DNA from: DASRPD01 sp035646535
Lineage (GTDB): Bacteria > Actinomycetota > Acidimicrobiia > IMCC26256 > JANYLB01
NCBI GenBank assembly: GCA_035646535.1
Contig: DASRPD010000039.1
Span: 1 to 60,547 of the forward strand
Direction of reading: 5' to 3'
DNA length: 60,547 bases
Of the stretch, positions 1 through 7,979 are shown in pieces. The notes under the pieces are model-generated. The model made no database searches, was not told the origin of the DNA, and saw only the letters and a program-made list of their open reading frames with translations. Position numbers and translations under genes: made by a program. The first letter of the stretch is position 1. Each line of letters opens with the position of its first letter.

Positions 1-66
1 ACTGGCCCCAACCCACCGGACCACCCACCGCCACCATCCGGAGCCCTCAAGTGAACGGTATTGGGG

Positions 67-603
67 CTAGCCCCGAGCGAGGCCCAGCGTCCGCGGCAGC
101 ACCGTCAGCGCCACCAGTGCGAGCACCGTTGTCGCGCCGACGAGTGCCACGAGAGCGACCCCCGAGCCTGGCGCGGGCGGGCCGGCAATCAGCGCGGGCA
201 GCCCGTCAGCGGGCATGACCGCGACCACGATCGAGGCGGTGGCGAGCACCATGTCCACAACGGCGTGCACGACCGAGGGCGGCGTCTCGTCGCCCCCGAA
301 GCACCCGCATGTGGCGCGTGATCGCCCGCGGGCGAGCGCGAGCACGACGAACGCCGTGAACCCGACGTACAACCCGCCGAGCAGGCCCGCCGCCACCCGG
401 CCGATGGCTCCGCCCGGGCCACCCAGCGCCACGACGGCGATGACGAGCGCTCCGGCCGCTCCGGTCCGCACACCGACCGGCGTGGCGCGGATTCCCACGT
501 CGGCGAGCGCCCGGACCACCGGGCCAGGACGGCGTAGATCGAGGACGCCGGCCACACAGACCAGCAACGCACCCACGGCGTAGACGCCACCGACTACGCG
601 CAT
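67..603 (-). CDS. MauE/DoxX-like redox-associated integral membrane protein
   Basis: About 178 residues, mostly hydrophobic, with four or so predicted membrane segments. A CGCFG motif lies in mid-protein, after an Arg-rich loop. This layout is typical of the MauE-like/DoxX redox-associated membrane family, thought to shuttle electrons for disulfide chemistry outside the cytoplasm. The ATG at 603 overlaps the TGA of the upstream redoxin gene (TGATG), so the two are probably translationally coupled. The paired redoxin supports a thiol-redox role at the membrane. The substrate is unknown. The family assignment rests on topology and the single Cys motif. Confidence 0.7.
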   Translation of the reverse strand: MRVVGGVYAVGALLVCVAGVLDLRRPGPVVRALADVGIRATPVGVRTGAAGALVIAVVALGGPGGAIGRVAAGLLGGLYVGFTAFVVLALARGRSRATCGCFGGDETPPSVVHAVVDMVLATASIVVAVMPADGLPALIAGPPAPGSGVALVALVGATTVLALVALTVLPRTLGLARG

Positions 604-1106
604 CAGCCGGCCCGGCCGATGCGGGCAACATCCCGCCATGTCACGACCGGACCGCGCGCGATCGCCGTCCCCGTGGCCGGATCGGTGAGCACCGCGTACG
701 GTGCCACCCGAACGCCGAACGCGGACCAGGCCTCGGCGGACATCACGACCGTGACGTCGGTGCCGGCGAGCTCACGCAGGCGCGCCGGACGCTCGTCGCG
801 CTCGTCCTTGGTGATCGCGACAACTCGCGCGTCACGGCCGAGCGTGGGCCAGATCTCGGCACACGTCACGCAGGTCGTGGTGAGAAAGACCAGGAGCCGG
901 GGGCCGGCCGGGTCGGCGAGGTCCAGCTCGATTGCGTCGCCCTCAGGCGTGACACCGGCCACGCCGTAGACCGGATCGCCCGACGGGCCCGCTTCCAGCA
1001 TCTCGAGACGTTGGGCCAACCGGGCCTGGGTCCGCAACACGCCCGCGACCAGCACGGCCACGAGCACGAGCGCGAACGCGCCGACGACGAGCGCTGCCGC
1101 GGTCAC
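603..1106 (-). CDS. Membrane-anchored thioredoxin-like (TlpA/MauD-type) protein
   Basis: Encodes 167 residues if translation begins at the GTG at 1106, directly after the 34-residue gene upstream. An N-terminal membrane anchor is followed by a thioredoxin-like domain with a CVTC active-site motif in the context FLTTTCVTCAEIWP, and a cis-Pro-like VAPY segment near the C terminus. MauD/TlpA proteins reduce or oxidise disulfides on the outer face of the membrane and are often encoded with MauE-like partners, as here. The start could lie a few codons upstream, but an earlier one would overlap the preceding small gene. Confidence 0.72.
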   Translation of the reverse strand: MTAAALVVGAFALVLVAVLVAGVLRTQARLAQRLEMLEAGPSGDPVYGVAGVTPEGDAIELDLADPAGPRLLVFLTTTCVTCAEIWPTLGRDARVVAITKDERDERPARLRELAGTDVTVVMSAEAWSAFGVRVAPYAVLTDPATGTAIARGPVVTWRDVARIGRAG

Positions 1107-1116
1107 GACCGCTCGT

Positions 1117-1221
1117 TCACCCGAGCTTGAACACGAACTGGGCCACCGCAGCACCAAGGATCAGCACGAGCAGGGCGATGATGGCAATCGTCGTTCCGGG
1201 ACGCACGTCTATTCGATCCAT
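1117..1221 (-). CDS. 34-residue single-pass membrane protein
   Basis: A very short gene (ATG at 1221, TGA at 1117-1119) encoding 34 residues. A polar start (MDRIDVRPG) is followed by one strongly hydrophobic helix (IAIIALLVLILGAAVAQFVF) and a short KLG tail. It lies between the SAM hydroxide adenosyltransferase gene and the redoxin gene, all in one direction with gaps of about 10-15 nt, which argues for a real operon member. No function is recognised. It could stabilise the neighbouring redoxin/MauE-like membrane pair, but that is only context. Confidence 0.6.
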   Translation of the reverse strand: MDRIDVRPGTTIAIIALLVLILGAAVAQFVFKLG

Positions 1222-1236
1222 TCCACGCCGGCGAAC

Positions 1237-2064
1237 CTACCGCTCGCCGGCCGTGACCACGACCCCGGAGCCGGCTCGCACGCCGAGCTCGTCGGCCGCG
1301 GAACGCCGGTCGAGCGCCAGAGATGCGAGCCCGTAGGAGTCGACGACGATGACGAGCTCGGACGGCTTGGCCGCGGCGTAGGTGTTCACCCACCGAGCCA
1401 TCCGCGCCTGATCGCCGATCTGCACCTGTACGGCGCGGCCGGGCTCCGCGCCGAGCGCGCGCAGCTCGTCGGGGCCGATGTTGAGCTGGCAGTTGCCGAA
1501 TCGGTCGATCCACCAGACCTCGCCCGACAGGCCCTCACCGTCCGGCTGAGGCAGCGACACCAGCCCGGGGACCAGCGTCGCCGGGTCGACCAGCTCGCCC
1601 AGCGACTCCGCCGGAGCTCCCGCGCAGAGCTGACCGACCGCGGGGGCGAGGATGTCTCGACCGGCGAAGGTCACACCAGGGCCAGGGAGCTCGTAGCCCG
1701 CGCCGGTGAGCGCGACGACCTGGCGGGCGCCACCCAGCATCGCCGCCGCCGGGGCCAACAGACCGTTGTCGGGCCCGACGAGCACCTGGTCGTCGGTCAC
1801 CGCGGCGACGAGTCGACGATCGGTACCGACTCCCGGATCCACGACGGCCAGCACGACGCCGGCAGGCAGGTACTGGACCGACCGGACGAGCGTGAGAGCC
1901 CCGGAGCGGACGTCGTGGGGAGCAATGTCGTGGGTGATGTCGAGGAGGCGGGCCGCCGGCGCCAGGGAGAGGATCACGCCTTTGCAGACGCTCACGAACT
2001 CGTCCGCGAGGCCAAAGTCCGAAAGAAGGGAGACAGTGTACGGTGGCGAACCTACCGATGTCAT
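1237..2064 (-). CDS. SAM hydroxide adenosyltransferase (DUF62 family)
   Basis: A 275-residue protein of the chlorinase/fluorinase/duf62 superfamily, close to the usual 260-300 residue length. Family motifs visible are LLSDFG near the N terminus, an Asp-rich ITHDIAPHDV segment, DPGVGT, GPDNGLL, and a C-terminal beta domain containing WWIDRFGNCQLN. Non-halogenating members hydrolyse S-adenosylmethionine to adenosine and methionine using water or hydroxide. The 23-residue insertion typical of true fluorinases is not evident, so hydrolase is the better call. It heads the small operon with the 34-residue membrane protein and the redoxin pair. Confidence 0.88.
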   Translation of the reverse strand: MTSVGSPPYTVSLLSDFGLADEFVSVCKGVILSLAPAARLLDITHDIAPHDVRSGALTLVRSVQYLPAGVVLAVVDPGVGTDRRLVAAVTDDQVLVGPDNGLLAPAAAMLGGARQVVALTGAGYELPGPGVTFAGRDILAPAVGQLCAGAPAESLGELVDPATLVPGLVSLPQPDGEGLSGEVWWIDRFGNCQLNIGPDELRALGAEPGRAVQVQIGDQARMARWVNTYAAAKPSELVIVVDSYGLASLALDRRSAADELGVRAGSGVVVTAGER

Positions 2065-2082
2065 CGAGACCGGGGCCGGGGA

Positions 2083-2277
2083 TCAGCCGGCTTGGGTGTA
2101 CTTGGACTCAAGGTAGGCGTCGACGTCCTCGTCACGTACGCGAAACGACCGACCCACCCGCACCGCGGGGAGGTCACCGGCCTTGATCAGCCGGTACACG
2201 GTCATCGATGACACGCGCATCAGTTCAGCGACTTCCTGAACGGTCAGGAAGCGGGCCTTCGAAAAGGACTGCGCCAC
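2083..2277 (-). CDS. Small MerR-like/excisionase-type HTH DNA-binding protein
   Basis: 64 residues forming one winged HTH_17 domain: FLTVQEVAELMRVSSMTVYRLIKAG, then LPAVRVGRSFRVRDEDVDAYL. GTG start. Actinobacteria carry an orthologous small HTH protein near proC (Rv0500A in M. tuberculosis), and here it lies two genes from proC in the same orientation, so it is a chromosomal regulator rather than a phage excisionase. Target genes are unknown. It is a paralogue of the BldC encoded at 32044-32244 but shares only the fold and the pattern of key residues. Confidence 0.8.
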   Translation of the reverse strand: MAQSFSKARFLTVQEVAELMRVSSMTVYRLIKAGDLPAVRVGRSFRVRDEDVDAYLESKYTQAG

Positions 2278-2403
2278 TCGGCACCCCTCGGTTACTCCGT
2301 CCGGGCCCGAGCGTACGCCGTGGCCGAGATGGTGTCGAACGGGTCAGTCCAGGACCCAGAGCCGGGCCTGGGGCGCCGTCAGCGGACGGTCGACGAAGGG
2401 CGA

Positions 2404-3255
2404 TCAGCCGTTGGATTTGAAGGCCTCTCGGGCGACGGCAAGGAGCGGCTCGTAGCCCGTGGGTGCCTGACTCTCGTGCAGCGGGATCACCGTCACCGGT
2501 AGACCACGATCGGCGGCCAGACCGAGGGCAACGGCCTCCAGGCCCGCGGCGGCAACCGTTTCGATCCCCGCGCGCACAAAACCACCCGCGATCGCACGAT
2601 CCGCAACGACGAGGTCGGGCGGGGGAAGGCGGAAGGCCAGCTCGGCGGTCACGCCGAACCCGGCGCCGCCCGGGAGCGCGTCCCCATCGACGACCATCGC
2701 GACCCCGTCGAACCAGCGAATTCGTCGATTGCTCCGATCGTCGAGCAGGACGAGGCCCGTCTCCTCGTCGGCCAGGATCTGACCACCCGCGTCGGACGAG
2801 ACACGGGCCAGGGCGGTATAGAGCGGCAGCAGGGATGCCGGTCGGGTCGTCGCGAACGCGAGACGGCCGCCCCGCCGGGCGACGTCGGCGACCCGGGCGA
2901 ACGCCACCTGGGCCTGCGCGATCGTGCGAGTCGGGTCGATGGAGATGGCCGCCTCGAGCTCCGGCGAGCCCAGGTCCGGGCCCCACACGCGAGCGACCGT
3001 CGCGAAAGCGTCGTCGAGCGTCACACCCTCGAAGGGTGCCAACTCGAGGAGCGCGGACCGATCACCGCGCAACACCGCCCGGATCGTCGCGAGCAGCTCG
3101 GAGCGGCTCAGGCGTGCCTTCCCGCTCACGTGGGCACGCAGGAGCCGCTGGCGCGCGGTCGGTTTGCGCTTCAGGCCCTCGACCCGGTGCGGCGTCGGCG
3201 ACGGCGACGGCGCATCGAGCTTGGGGGGCCGGCGCGAAGCGGGGCGGCGAGTCAC
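2404..3255 (-). CDS. Uncharacterised actinobacterial protein in proC operon
   Basis: 283 residues, start overlapping the proC stop by 4 nt (ATGA), so probably co-translated with proC. A basic Pro/Ser-rich N terminus of about 45 residues precedes an alpha/beta region. Recognisable stretches are a nucleotide- or phosphate-loop-like segment (AFATTRPASLLPLY), a DDRSNRRIRWFDGVAMVVDGD segment, and a C-terminal VVADRAIAGGFVRAG region. I do not recognise the family with certainty. The location between proC and the small HTH gene is shared with other actinobacteria and suggests a conserved but unassigned function. Confidence 0.6.
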   Translation of the reverse strand: MTRRPASRRPPKLDAPSPSPTPHRVEGLKRKPTARQRLLRAHVSGKARLSRSELLATIRAVLRGDRSALLELAPFEGVTLDDAFATVARVWGPDLGSPELEAAISIDPTRTIAQAQVAFARVADVARRGGRLAFATTRPASLLPLYTALARVSSDAGGQILADEETGLVLLDDRSNRRIRWFDGVAMVVDGDALPGGAGFGVTAELAFRLPPPDLVVADRAIAGGFVRAGIETVAAAGLEAVALGLAADRGLPVTVIPLHESQAPTGYEPLLAVAREAFKSNG

Positions 3256-4064
3256 ACGCCACCGCCGAGCTCGGCGGATCGCGCCGCCGCAGCGGCGACC
3301 GCCTCCATGAGCGCGGCACGAAGGCCTCGATCTTCCAACACCATGAGCCCGGCCGCCGTCGTTCCTCCCGGCGAGGTCACCCCGGCCCGCAGCGATTCGG
3401 GGGACTCACCGCTCTCCGCGAGCAGGGTGGCCGCGCCGAGCAACGTCTGGACCACGAGCTCGCGCGCCGCCGGTCGGGGAAGGCCGACCAGGACGCCCGC
3501 GTCGATCATCGCCTCCGCCACGAGGAAGACGTACGCCGGTCCGGAACCGGACAGCCCGGTGACCGCGTCCAGGAGCCGCTCAGGTACCTGTACGACCGTC
3601 CCGACGCTCTCGAGGAGAGCCTGAGCGCGGTCGAGGTCCGCGTCGGTCGCGGCGGCATTGCCGGCAATCGCGGCCGCGCCCCGGCCCACCACCGCGGGCG
3701 TATTCGGCATCGCCCGCACGATCGGACGACCCGGCGCCGACGCTTCGAGCGCGGCGAGCGTCACGCCGGCCGCGATCGAGATGACCAGCGCGTCCGCGGC
3801 GAGGCTGGACGCTGCCGCCTCGAGCACGGCCGCGACGTCGCCGGGTTTGACCGCGACAACGACGGTGCCGGCATCGGCGACGGCCCACGCGGGACTCGGC
3901 ACGACACGGACGCCGTCGAGGACGGCCACGAGCTCCCGGCGGCGTTCCGGGTCCACCTCGGCGACGACGAGGTCCGCTGGCTCGTAGCCGCTCGCGCACC
4001 ATCCGCGCGCGAGGGCCTCACCCATGCGTCCACCGCCCAGCAGTGCGACTCGCATCAGCGACAC
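3252..4064 (-). CDS. proC: Pyrroline-5-carboxylate reductase
   Basis: 270 residues, the normal family length. It catalyses the last step of proline synthesis, NAD(P)H-dependent reduction of pyrroline-5-carboxylate. Motifs: N-terminal dinucleotide-binding VALLGGGRMGEALARG, the AMPNTPAVVG loop, GLSGSGPAYVFL with the substrate-binding helix, and a C-terminal SPGGTTAAGL signature. Met-4 is an equally plausible start. The downstream gene overlaps by 4 nt. The 192-bp gap upstream (4065-4256) separates it from ybjN; no gene is seen there and it should hold the proC promoter. Confidence 0.95.
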   Translation of the reverse strand: MSLMRVALLGGGRMGEALARGWCASGYEPADLVVAEVDPERRRELVAVLDGVRVVPSPAWAVADAGTVVVAVKPGDVAAVLEAAASSLAADALVISIAAGVTLAALEASAPGRPIVRAMPNTPAVVGRGAAAIAGNAAATDADLDRAQALLESVGTVVQVPERLLDAVTGLSGSGPAYVFLVAEAMIDAGVLVGLPRPAARELVVQTLLGAATLLAESGESPESLRAGVTSPGGTTAAGLMVLEDRGLRAALMEAVAAAAARSAELGGGV

Positions 4065-4256
4065 GCGTGAACGTCGACCGGCATGCAGCGAGGGTATCCG
4101 GACGCGAGACGGGCCCGAGGAACTCTCGGGCTCGCTCCGTACTTCCCCGAACGGAACGGGCCTTCCTGCACCTCGGGCCTCGCCTCTGTGCCATCCGTCG
4201 ATGGCACCTCGAAACGTAGCGTCTGCCCCTGCGACCTGGCAATTCTCTGCCGGCGG

Positions 4257-4718
4257 TCAGCCGTGCGGGTGGGCAATCGCGATCGCGGGTTGGAACCACG
4301 TCTCGACGAGCTCGTAGAGCACGCCGATGATCCGGTCGAGCTCGACCTCGGTGAGGTGTTCGAGCGCCACGCGGCCAACGAGGTAAACGTCCTCGTCCTG
4401 ACCGAGTGAGAAGCGCGCGCCGTAGATGGTGTGGTTCCTTCGTAGCAGCCACCGGTACAGCTCGAGGTGCCGGGCGGGCGGGTCGGCCATGAAGTAGACC
4501 TCGTAGCGCAGCGTGCGCTCCCGCAGGTCGAAGTAGATCGTCGCTGCGTCGCGGCCTTCGCAGCCGAAGCGCACGTACCACCGTCGCTGATCCGGGTCGT
4601 ACTCGACGTGCTGGATCGCGGGTTGGGCGAGCACCGGGCCCATGAGATGACAGTCGATGAGCGCGTGCGCGTCCGCGAATGTCGCGCCGACATCGGGCTC
4701 GTCACCGCCTCCGTTCAC
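4257..4718 (-). CDS. YbjN domain-containing protein
   Basis: 153 residues from the GTG at 4718, which overlaps the mshA TGA as GTGA. The YbjN fold resembles type III secretion chaperones. The pattern of aromatic beta strands (RRWYVRFGCEG, ATIYFDL, TLRYEVYFM) followed by C-terminal helices fits that family. In mycobacteria the YbjN gene Rv0487 also follows mshA (Rv0486), so the neighbourhood is ancestral. The molecular role is unknown; a link to mycothiol or stress physiology is only suggested by the conserved pairing. Confidence 0.8.
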   Translation of the reverse strand: MNGGGDEPDVGATFADAHALIDCHLMGPVLAQPAIQHVEYDPDQRRWYVRFGCEGRDAATIYFDLRERTLRYEVYFMADPPARHLELYRWLLRRNHTIYGARFSLGQDEDVYLVGRVALEHLTEVELDRIIGVLYELVETWFQPAIAIAHPHG

Positions 4719-5950
4719 ATGCAGCTGACGGGCTCGCGCTCGACGAGGTCGGCGTACAGGCGTCGCAGTCGCGCCGCGGTGATGCTCCACGCGAATCCAC
4801 GCGAGCGCGTTTCGGCGCGCCGGCCCATCGCGGCGGCGGCCTGCGGGTAGGCGAGCAACCCGGCGACGAGCGCGGCGTAGTCGGAACCTCGCCGCGCGTC
4901 GACGAGGAACCCCGTCTCGCCGTGATCCACCAGGGCGCGCAACCCGCCGACGTCGGCTGCGACCACCGGAGTCCCGCACGCCGCCGCCTCGAGCGCGACC
5001 AGGCCGAACGATTCGGTGTGCGACGGCACGAGGCAGACATCAGCCGCTCGATAGAAGTCGCGCAGACGGTCGTGCGGCTGGGGCGCGACGAAACGGACCT
5101 GACGAGCGAGACCGAGGGAGTCGACCCGTTCGTGGATCCTCGCGAGCTCGGCGACACCGTCGGGACCACTCGGGCCACCGACGATCACCAAGGTAGCGGT
5201 GGCATCGTCGAGCTCGGCGAGCGTGTCCACCGCGAGGTCGGCGCGCTTCAGCGGCTGGATGCGCCCGACGAACAGGAGCACCGGACCCCGGCCGAGGCCG
5301 AGCGCGACCCGGCTGTGTGCCCGGCCGCTGCGACCGCCGGATGAGAAGACCTCGTGGTCGACGCCCGGGGGCACGATCTCGATCCGGTCTTCCGCCGCGG
5401 CGTAGTGCGAAACCAGCTGAGTGCGTTCGTCGGTCGTGGAGGCCAGCACGAGGTCGGAACAGGCGATCACATCGTGCTCGACCTTGGTGCGCTCCAACGG
5501 ATCGTCGTCCACGCCCGCGTCGGCCTTCACCCGAGCAAGGGTGTGGAACGTAGCGACCAATGGGCGGTCCAGCGCGTGTTTGAGCTGGTGGCCGACGGCG
5601 CCCGAGATCCAGTAGTTCGCGTGGAGCACGCAGTAGTCGACGCCGTGACGGTCGACGTGATCGAGCACCGCGGCGGTGAAGTCGTCCGTGTGCTCGAGCA
5701 GCTCGTGCTTCGTGAGGCGCTCATACGAGCCGACGGGCACGTGCACGACCCGATAGCCGGCTTCGACCTCGACGGTCTCGGGGACGTCGGGATGCTCGGC
5801 GCGGGTGATGACGTCACAGGCCAACCCGGCGCGCGCCAATGAGGTGGCGAGCGCGTCCACATAGACGTTCATCCCGCCTCCGTCACCCGTGCCCGGCTGC
5901 GCCAGGGGCGAGGTGTGGAGGCTGAGCAGAGCCACCCGTCGTTCGGACAT
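4715..5950 (-). CDS. mshA: D-inositol-3-phosphate glycosyltransferase (mycothiol synthesis)
   Basis: 411 residues from ATG 5950, 13 nt after the upstream XRE gene. GT-B fold, family GT4. It transfers GlcNAc from UDP-GlcNAc to inositol-1-phosphate, the first step of mycothiol synthesis. Evidence: N-terminal LLSLHTSPLAQPGTGDGGGM glycine loop, acceptor-side GSYERLTK, donor-side FVGRIQPLKRADLAV with the conserved Arg and Lys, and the E-x7-E motif in ESFGLVALEAAACGTPVV. It implies mycothiol as the main low-molecular-weight thiol; mshB-D are not in the window. An alternative start 31 codons upstream would run into the XRE gene. Confidence 0.93.
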   Translation of the reverse strand: MSERRVALLSLHTSPLAQPGTGDGGGMNVYVDALATSLARAGLACDVITRAEHPDVPETVEVEAGYRVVHVPVGSYERLTKHELLEHTDDFTAAVLDHVDRHGVDYCVLHANYWISGAVGHQLKHALDRPLVATFHTLARVKADAGVDDDPLERTKVEHDVIACSDLVLASTTDERTQLVSHYAAAEDRIEIVPPGVDHEVFSSGGRSGRAHSRVALGLGRGPVLLFVGRIQPLKRADLAVDTLAELDDATATLVIVGGPSGPDGVAELARIHERVDSLGLARQVRFVAPQPHDRLRDFYRAADVCLVPSHTESFGLVALEAAACGTPVVAADVGGLRALVDHGETGFLVDARRGSDYAALVAGLLAYPQAAAAMGRRAETRSRGFAWSITAARLRRLYADLVEREPVSCM

Positions 5951-5963
5951 GCGAGGATGCAGC

Positions 5964-6389
5964 CTACTTTCCGGTCGGGACCGGCCGGTCTCGTGCTGTG
6001 TCGCCGTCGGCAGCATCGCCGTCGGGCCCGTCATCTCCGGCACCGGGCCGTCGGAACGACCGATACACGTCGATCAGCGCCTTCTTCTGACGCTCGGTGA
6101 GCGAGGAGTCCGCGCTGATCGCGGCCACGAGATCAGGCGGGTCGTTCGGTCCGTCGAGGATCCCCGCCCGGACGTAGAGCGTCTCGGCCGATATCTGCAG
6201 TCCCCTCGCGATCGCTTGCAAAATCTCGGCGCTCGGCTTGCGCAGCCCGCGCTCGATCTGGCTGAGGTACGGGTTCGAGATGCCCGCCAGCTCGCTGAGC
6301 TTGCGGAGCGACAGACGATCGCGGCGACGCTGGTCGCGGATGAAGGACCCGAGATCACGCAGGCGGGCCTCGAGACTGTCGGTCGGCAT
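5964..6389 (-). CDS. XRE-family HTH transcriptional regulator
   Basis: 141 residues: an N-terminal lambda-repressor-like HTH (FIRDQRRRDRLSLRKLSELAG, ISNPYLSQIERGLRKPSAEIL), a short helical segment with LTERQKKALIDVYRSF, and a disordered acidic tail. It is close in pattern to the actinobacterial XRE protein Rv0474. It lies between the rsiG-like gene (15-nt gap) and mshA (13-nt gap), so it is probably in one transcript with both and may control the operon. No ligand-binding domain is visible. Confidence 0.85.
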   Translation of the reverse strand: MPTDSLEARLRDLGSFIRDQRRRDRLSLRKLSELAGISNPYLSQIERGLRKPSAEILQAIARGLQISAETLYVRAGILDGPNDPPDLVAAISADSSLTERQKKALIDVYRSFRRPGAGDDGPDGDAADGDTARDRPVPTGK

Positions 6390-6404
6390 CGCGACGCGGG
6401 CGAG

Positions 6405-6932
6405 CTAGAGGCTCTGCGGAGTGGAGCGCAGCCGCGCTCCGAGCTCGAGATCGAGCTGGTCGATCACGCTATGCAGCCGGCGCCGTACCCCTGAGACCTC
6501 GTTCTCGAGCTTGCCCAGCTCCTCGATCGTGGTCCGAAGCTCGTCGTCGCCGAGGCTCGGGAGATTCACGAGCGTCGAATCCGAGATGAGTCGCTCGAGA
6601 CCGCGATTCCAGGCGATGCTCATCGAGGGAGCGAGCGACTGGACGATCCGAGACCCGACCGCACCTGAGCGCGCGCTGTCTCCGGCCAGAATCTGCGGCA
6701 GCGAGGCGATGAGCTCGCCAAGATCACCACCTCGTTCACGTCGTTCGAGCTCCGCTCGGATGATCTCGAGCCGGGCCTGTGCGAGCCGGCGCACGTAAGA
6801 GACCTCGGTCTCGACCTCGCCGCACTCTCCCCGCATCAATCGGAGGTCGTCGATGGCGCGGCGATCGAGGGCCTCGAAGTAGCTCGGATCGAGGATCCGG
6901 TCGAGGCGTCGGCGGCGTGCGGGTTCGGTCAT
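6405..6932 (-). CDS. RsiG/AmfC-like c-di-GMP-responsive anti-sigma factor homologue
   Basis: 175 residues, largely helical coiled coil. Two copies of the RsiG c-di-GMP signature E-x3-S-x2-R-x3-Q-x3-D are visible. Copy 1, in the context ETEVSYVRRLAQARLE, has E, S, R and Q in place, with E at the last position. Copy 2, in the context ENEVSGVRRRLHSVID, has E, S, R and D in place, with H instead of Q. RsiG of Streptomyces, annotated in older genomes as the aerial mycelium formation protein AmfC, sequesters the sigma factor WhiG when loaded with c-di-GMP. Here it heads an operon with an XRE regulator, mshA and ybjN. The partner sigma factor is not in the window. Confidence 0.75.
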   Translation of the reverse strand: MTEPARRRRLDRILDPSYFEALDRRAIDDLRLMRGECGEVETEVSYVRRLAQARLEIIRAELERRERGGDLGELIASLPQILAGDSARSGAVGSRIVQSLAPSMSIAWNRGLERLISDSTLVNLPSLGDDELRTTIEELGKLENEVSGVRRRLHSVIDQLDLELGARLRSTPQSL

Positions 6933-7064
6933 GACGGGCTCAGGCTACCGCGCGACCCCGTGCACGCTCACCCGCCCGGGCCTCCGAGCTCGCGGTATTC
7001 GCGCCGGTTCGCACAGATCATCGCCGGCGTGGGGCGGCTCGGGAATGTGCGAGCCTTGACACCG

Positions 7065-7081
7065 ACCGTCGATCCGACGGT
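7065..7081. promoter_or_regulatory. Inverted repeat upstream of superoxide dismutase
   Basis: Perfect 7-bp inverted repeat ACCGTCG-ATC-CGACGGT, 40 nt before the sodA start and just after a -35-like TTGACA at 7056-7061. The position suggests an operator or a 5'-UTR hairpin. No known regulator consensus was recognised. Confidence 0.35.
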
Positions 7082-7120
7082 GTGCCGACCCACAAACCGA
7101 TCACACAGCAAAGGATCACC

Positions 7121-7729
7121 ATGGCTGTCTATTCCCTCCCCGACCTCCCGTACGACTTCGGGGCACTCGAACCGCATTACTCCGCCAAGACCCTCGAGCT
7201 GCACCACGACAAGCACCACGCGGCCTACGTCACGGGCGCCAACGCGACCCTCGACCAGCTCGCCGCGGCCCGCGAGCAGGGCAATCTCGCCACCATCAAC
7301 CAGCTCGAGAAGAACCTCGCGTTCCACGTCTCGGGCCACGTCCTCCACTCGCTGTTCTGGACCAACATGAGTCCCGACGGCGGCGGCCGCCCCGCAGGCG
7401 AGCTCGGAATCGCGATCGACGAGTCATTCGGCTCCTTCGAAGCGCTCCAGGCCCAGCTCAGCGCCACGGCCATGGGCATCCAGGGCTCCGGCTGGGGCGT
7501 CCTGGGCTGGGAACCTCTCGGACAGCGACTGGTGGTCGAACAGGTCTACGACCACCAGTCCAACGTCGCGCAGGGCACCCCGCCGCTGCTCGCGCTCGAC
7601 ATGTGGGAGCACGCCTTCTACTTGCAGTATCTCAACGTGAAGGGTGACTGGGTCAAGGCGTTCTGGAACATCGTCAACTGGCCCGACGTGGCCGGCCGCT
7701 TCGAGCGCGCCCGCACGTCGGCCGGCTGA
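7121..7729 (+). CDS. sodA: Superoxide dismutase (Fe/Mn family)
   Basis: 202 residues from ATG 7121, preceded by AAAGGA at 7110-7115. It converts superoxide to oxygen and hydrogen peroxide in the cytosol. The metal ligands are in the family positions: His in LHHDKHHAAYV, His in HVSGHVLHSLFW, and Asp and His in LDMWEHAFYLQY. The GIQGSGWGVL segment is also conserved. The metal (Mn or Fe) cannot be settled from these residues alone. Single gene, transcribed away from rsiG. Confidence 0.95.
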   Translation: MAVYSLPDLPYDFGALEPHYSAKTLELHHDKHHAAYVTGANATLDQLAAAREQGNLATINQLEKNLAFHVSGHVLHSLFWTNMSPDGGGRPAGELGIAIDESFGSFEALQAQLSATAMGIQGSGWGVLGWEPLGQRLVVEQVYDHQSNVAQGTPPLLALDMWEHAFYLQYLNVKGDWVKAFWNIVNWPDVAGRFERARTSAG

Positions 7730-7733
7730 CGGA

Positions 7734-7979
7734 TCAGCCCCCGCTGACGGGCGGCAGCACGGCGACCTCGTCGCCGTCTCGCACTGGTGTCTCATCGCCG
7801 GCCGGCGGCTCGTCACCGTTCAGCCACACGCGCGACCGCTCGAGCACGGCCGCGAACTCAGGGCCGTAGTCACTTCGCGCCGCGGCGAGCACCTCGCCGA
7901 GCGTCGAGCCGCGCCCTTCGGCGCCACCCGTGCCCGCGGCGTCGCGCGCGCCGGCGAAGAACCGGAGCCGAACGCTCAG
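7734..7979 (-). CDS. MoaD/ThiS-family sulfur-carrier protein (CTG start)
   Basis: 81 residues ending in Gly-Gly, the thiocarboxylate-forming tail of MoaD/ThiS ubiquitin-fold proteins (final residues VLPPVSGG). The N-terminal strand VRLRFFAGARDAAG and the DGDEVAVLPP motif are typical of MoaD, the small subunit of molybdopterin synthase or a related sulfur carrier. No ATG, GTG or TTG is available at the right place. The likely start is a CTG at 7979 whose bases overlap the upstream stop (CTGA), copying the ATGA/GTGA coupling seen elsewhere here. No other molybdopterin gene is nearby, so the acceptor pathway is uncertain. Confidence 0.72.
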   Translation of the reverse strand: MSVRLRFFAGARDAAGTGGAEGRGSTLGEVLAAARSDYGPEFAAVLERSRVWLNGDEPPAGDETPVRDGDEVAVLPPVSGG

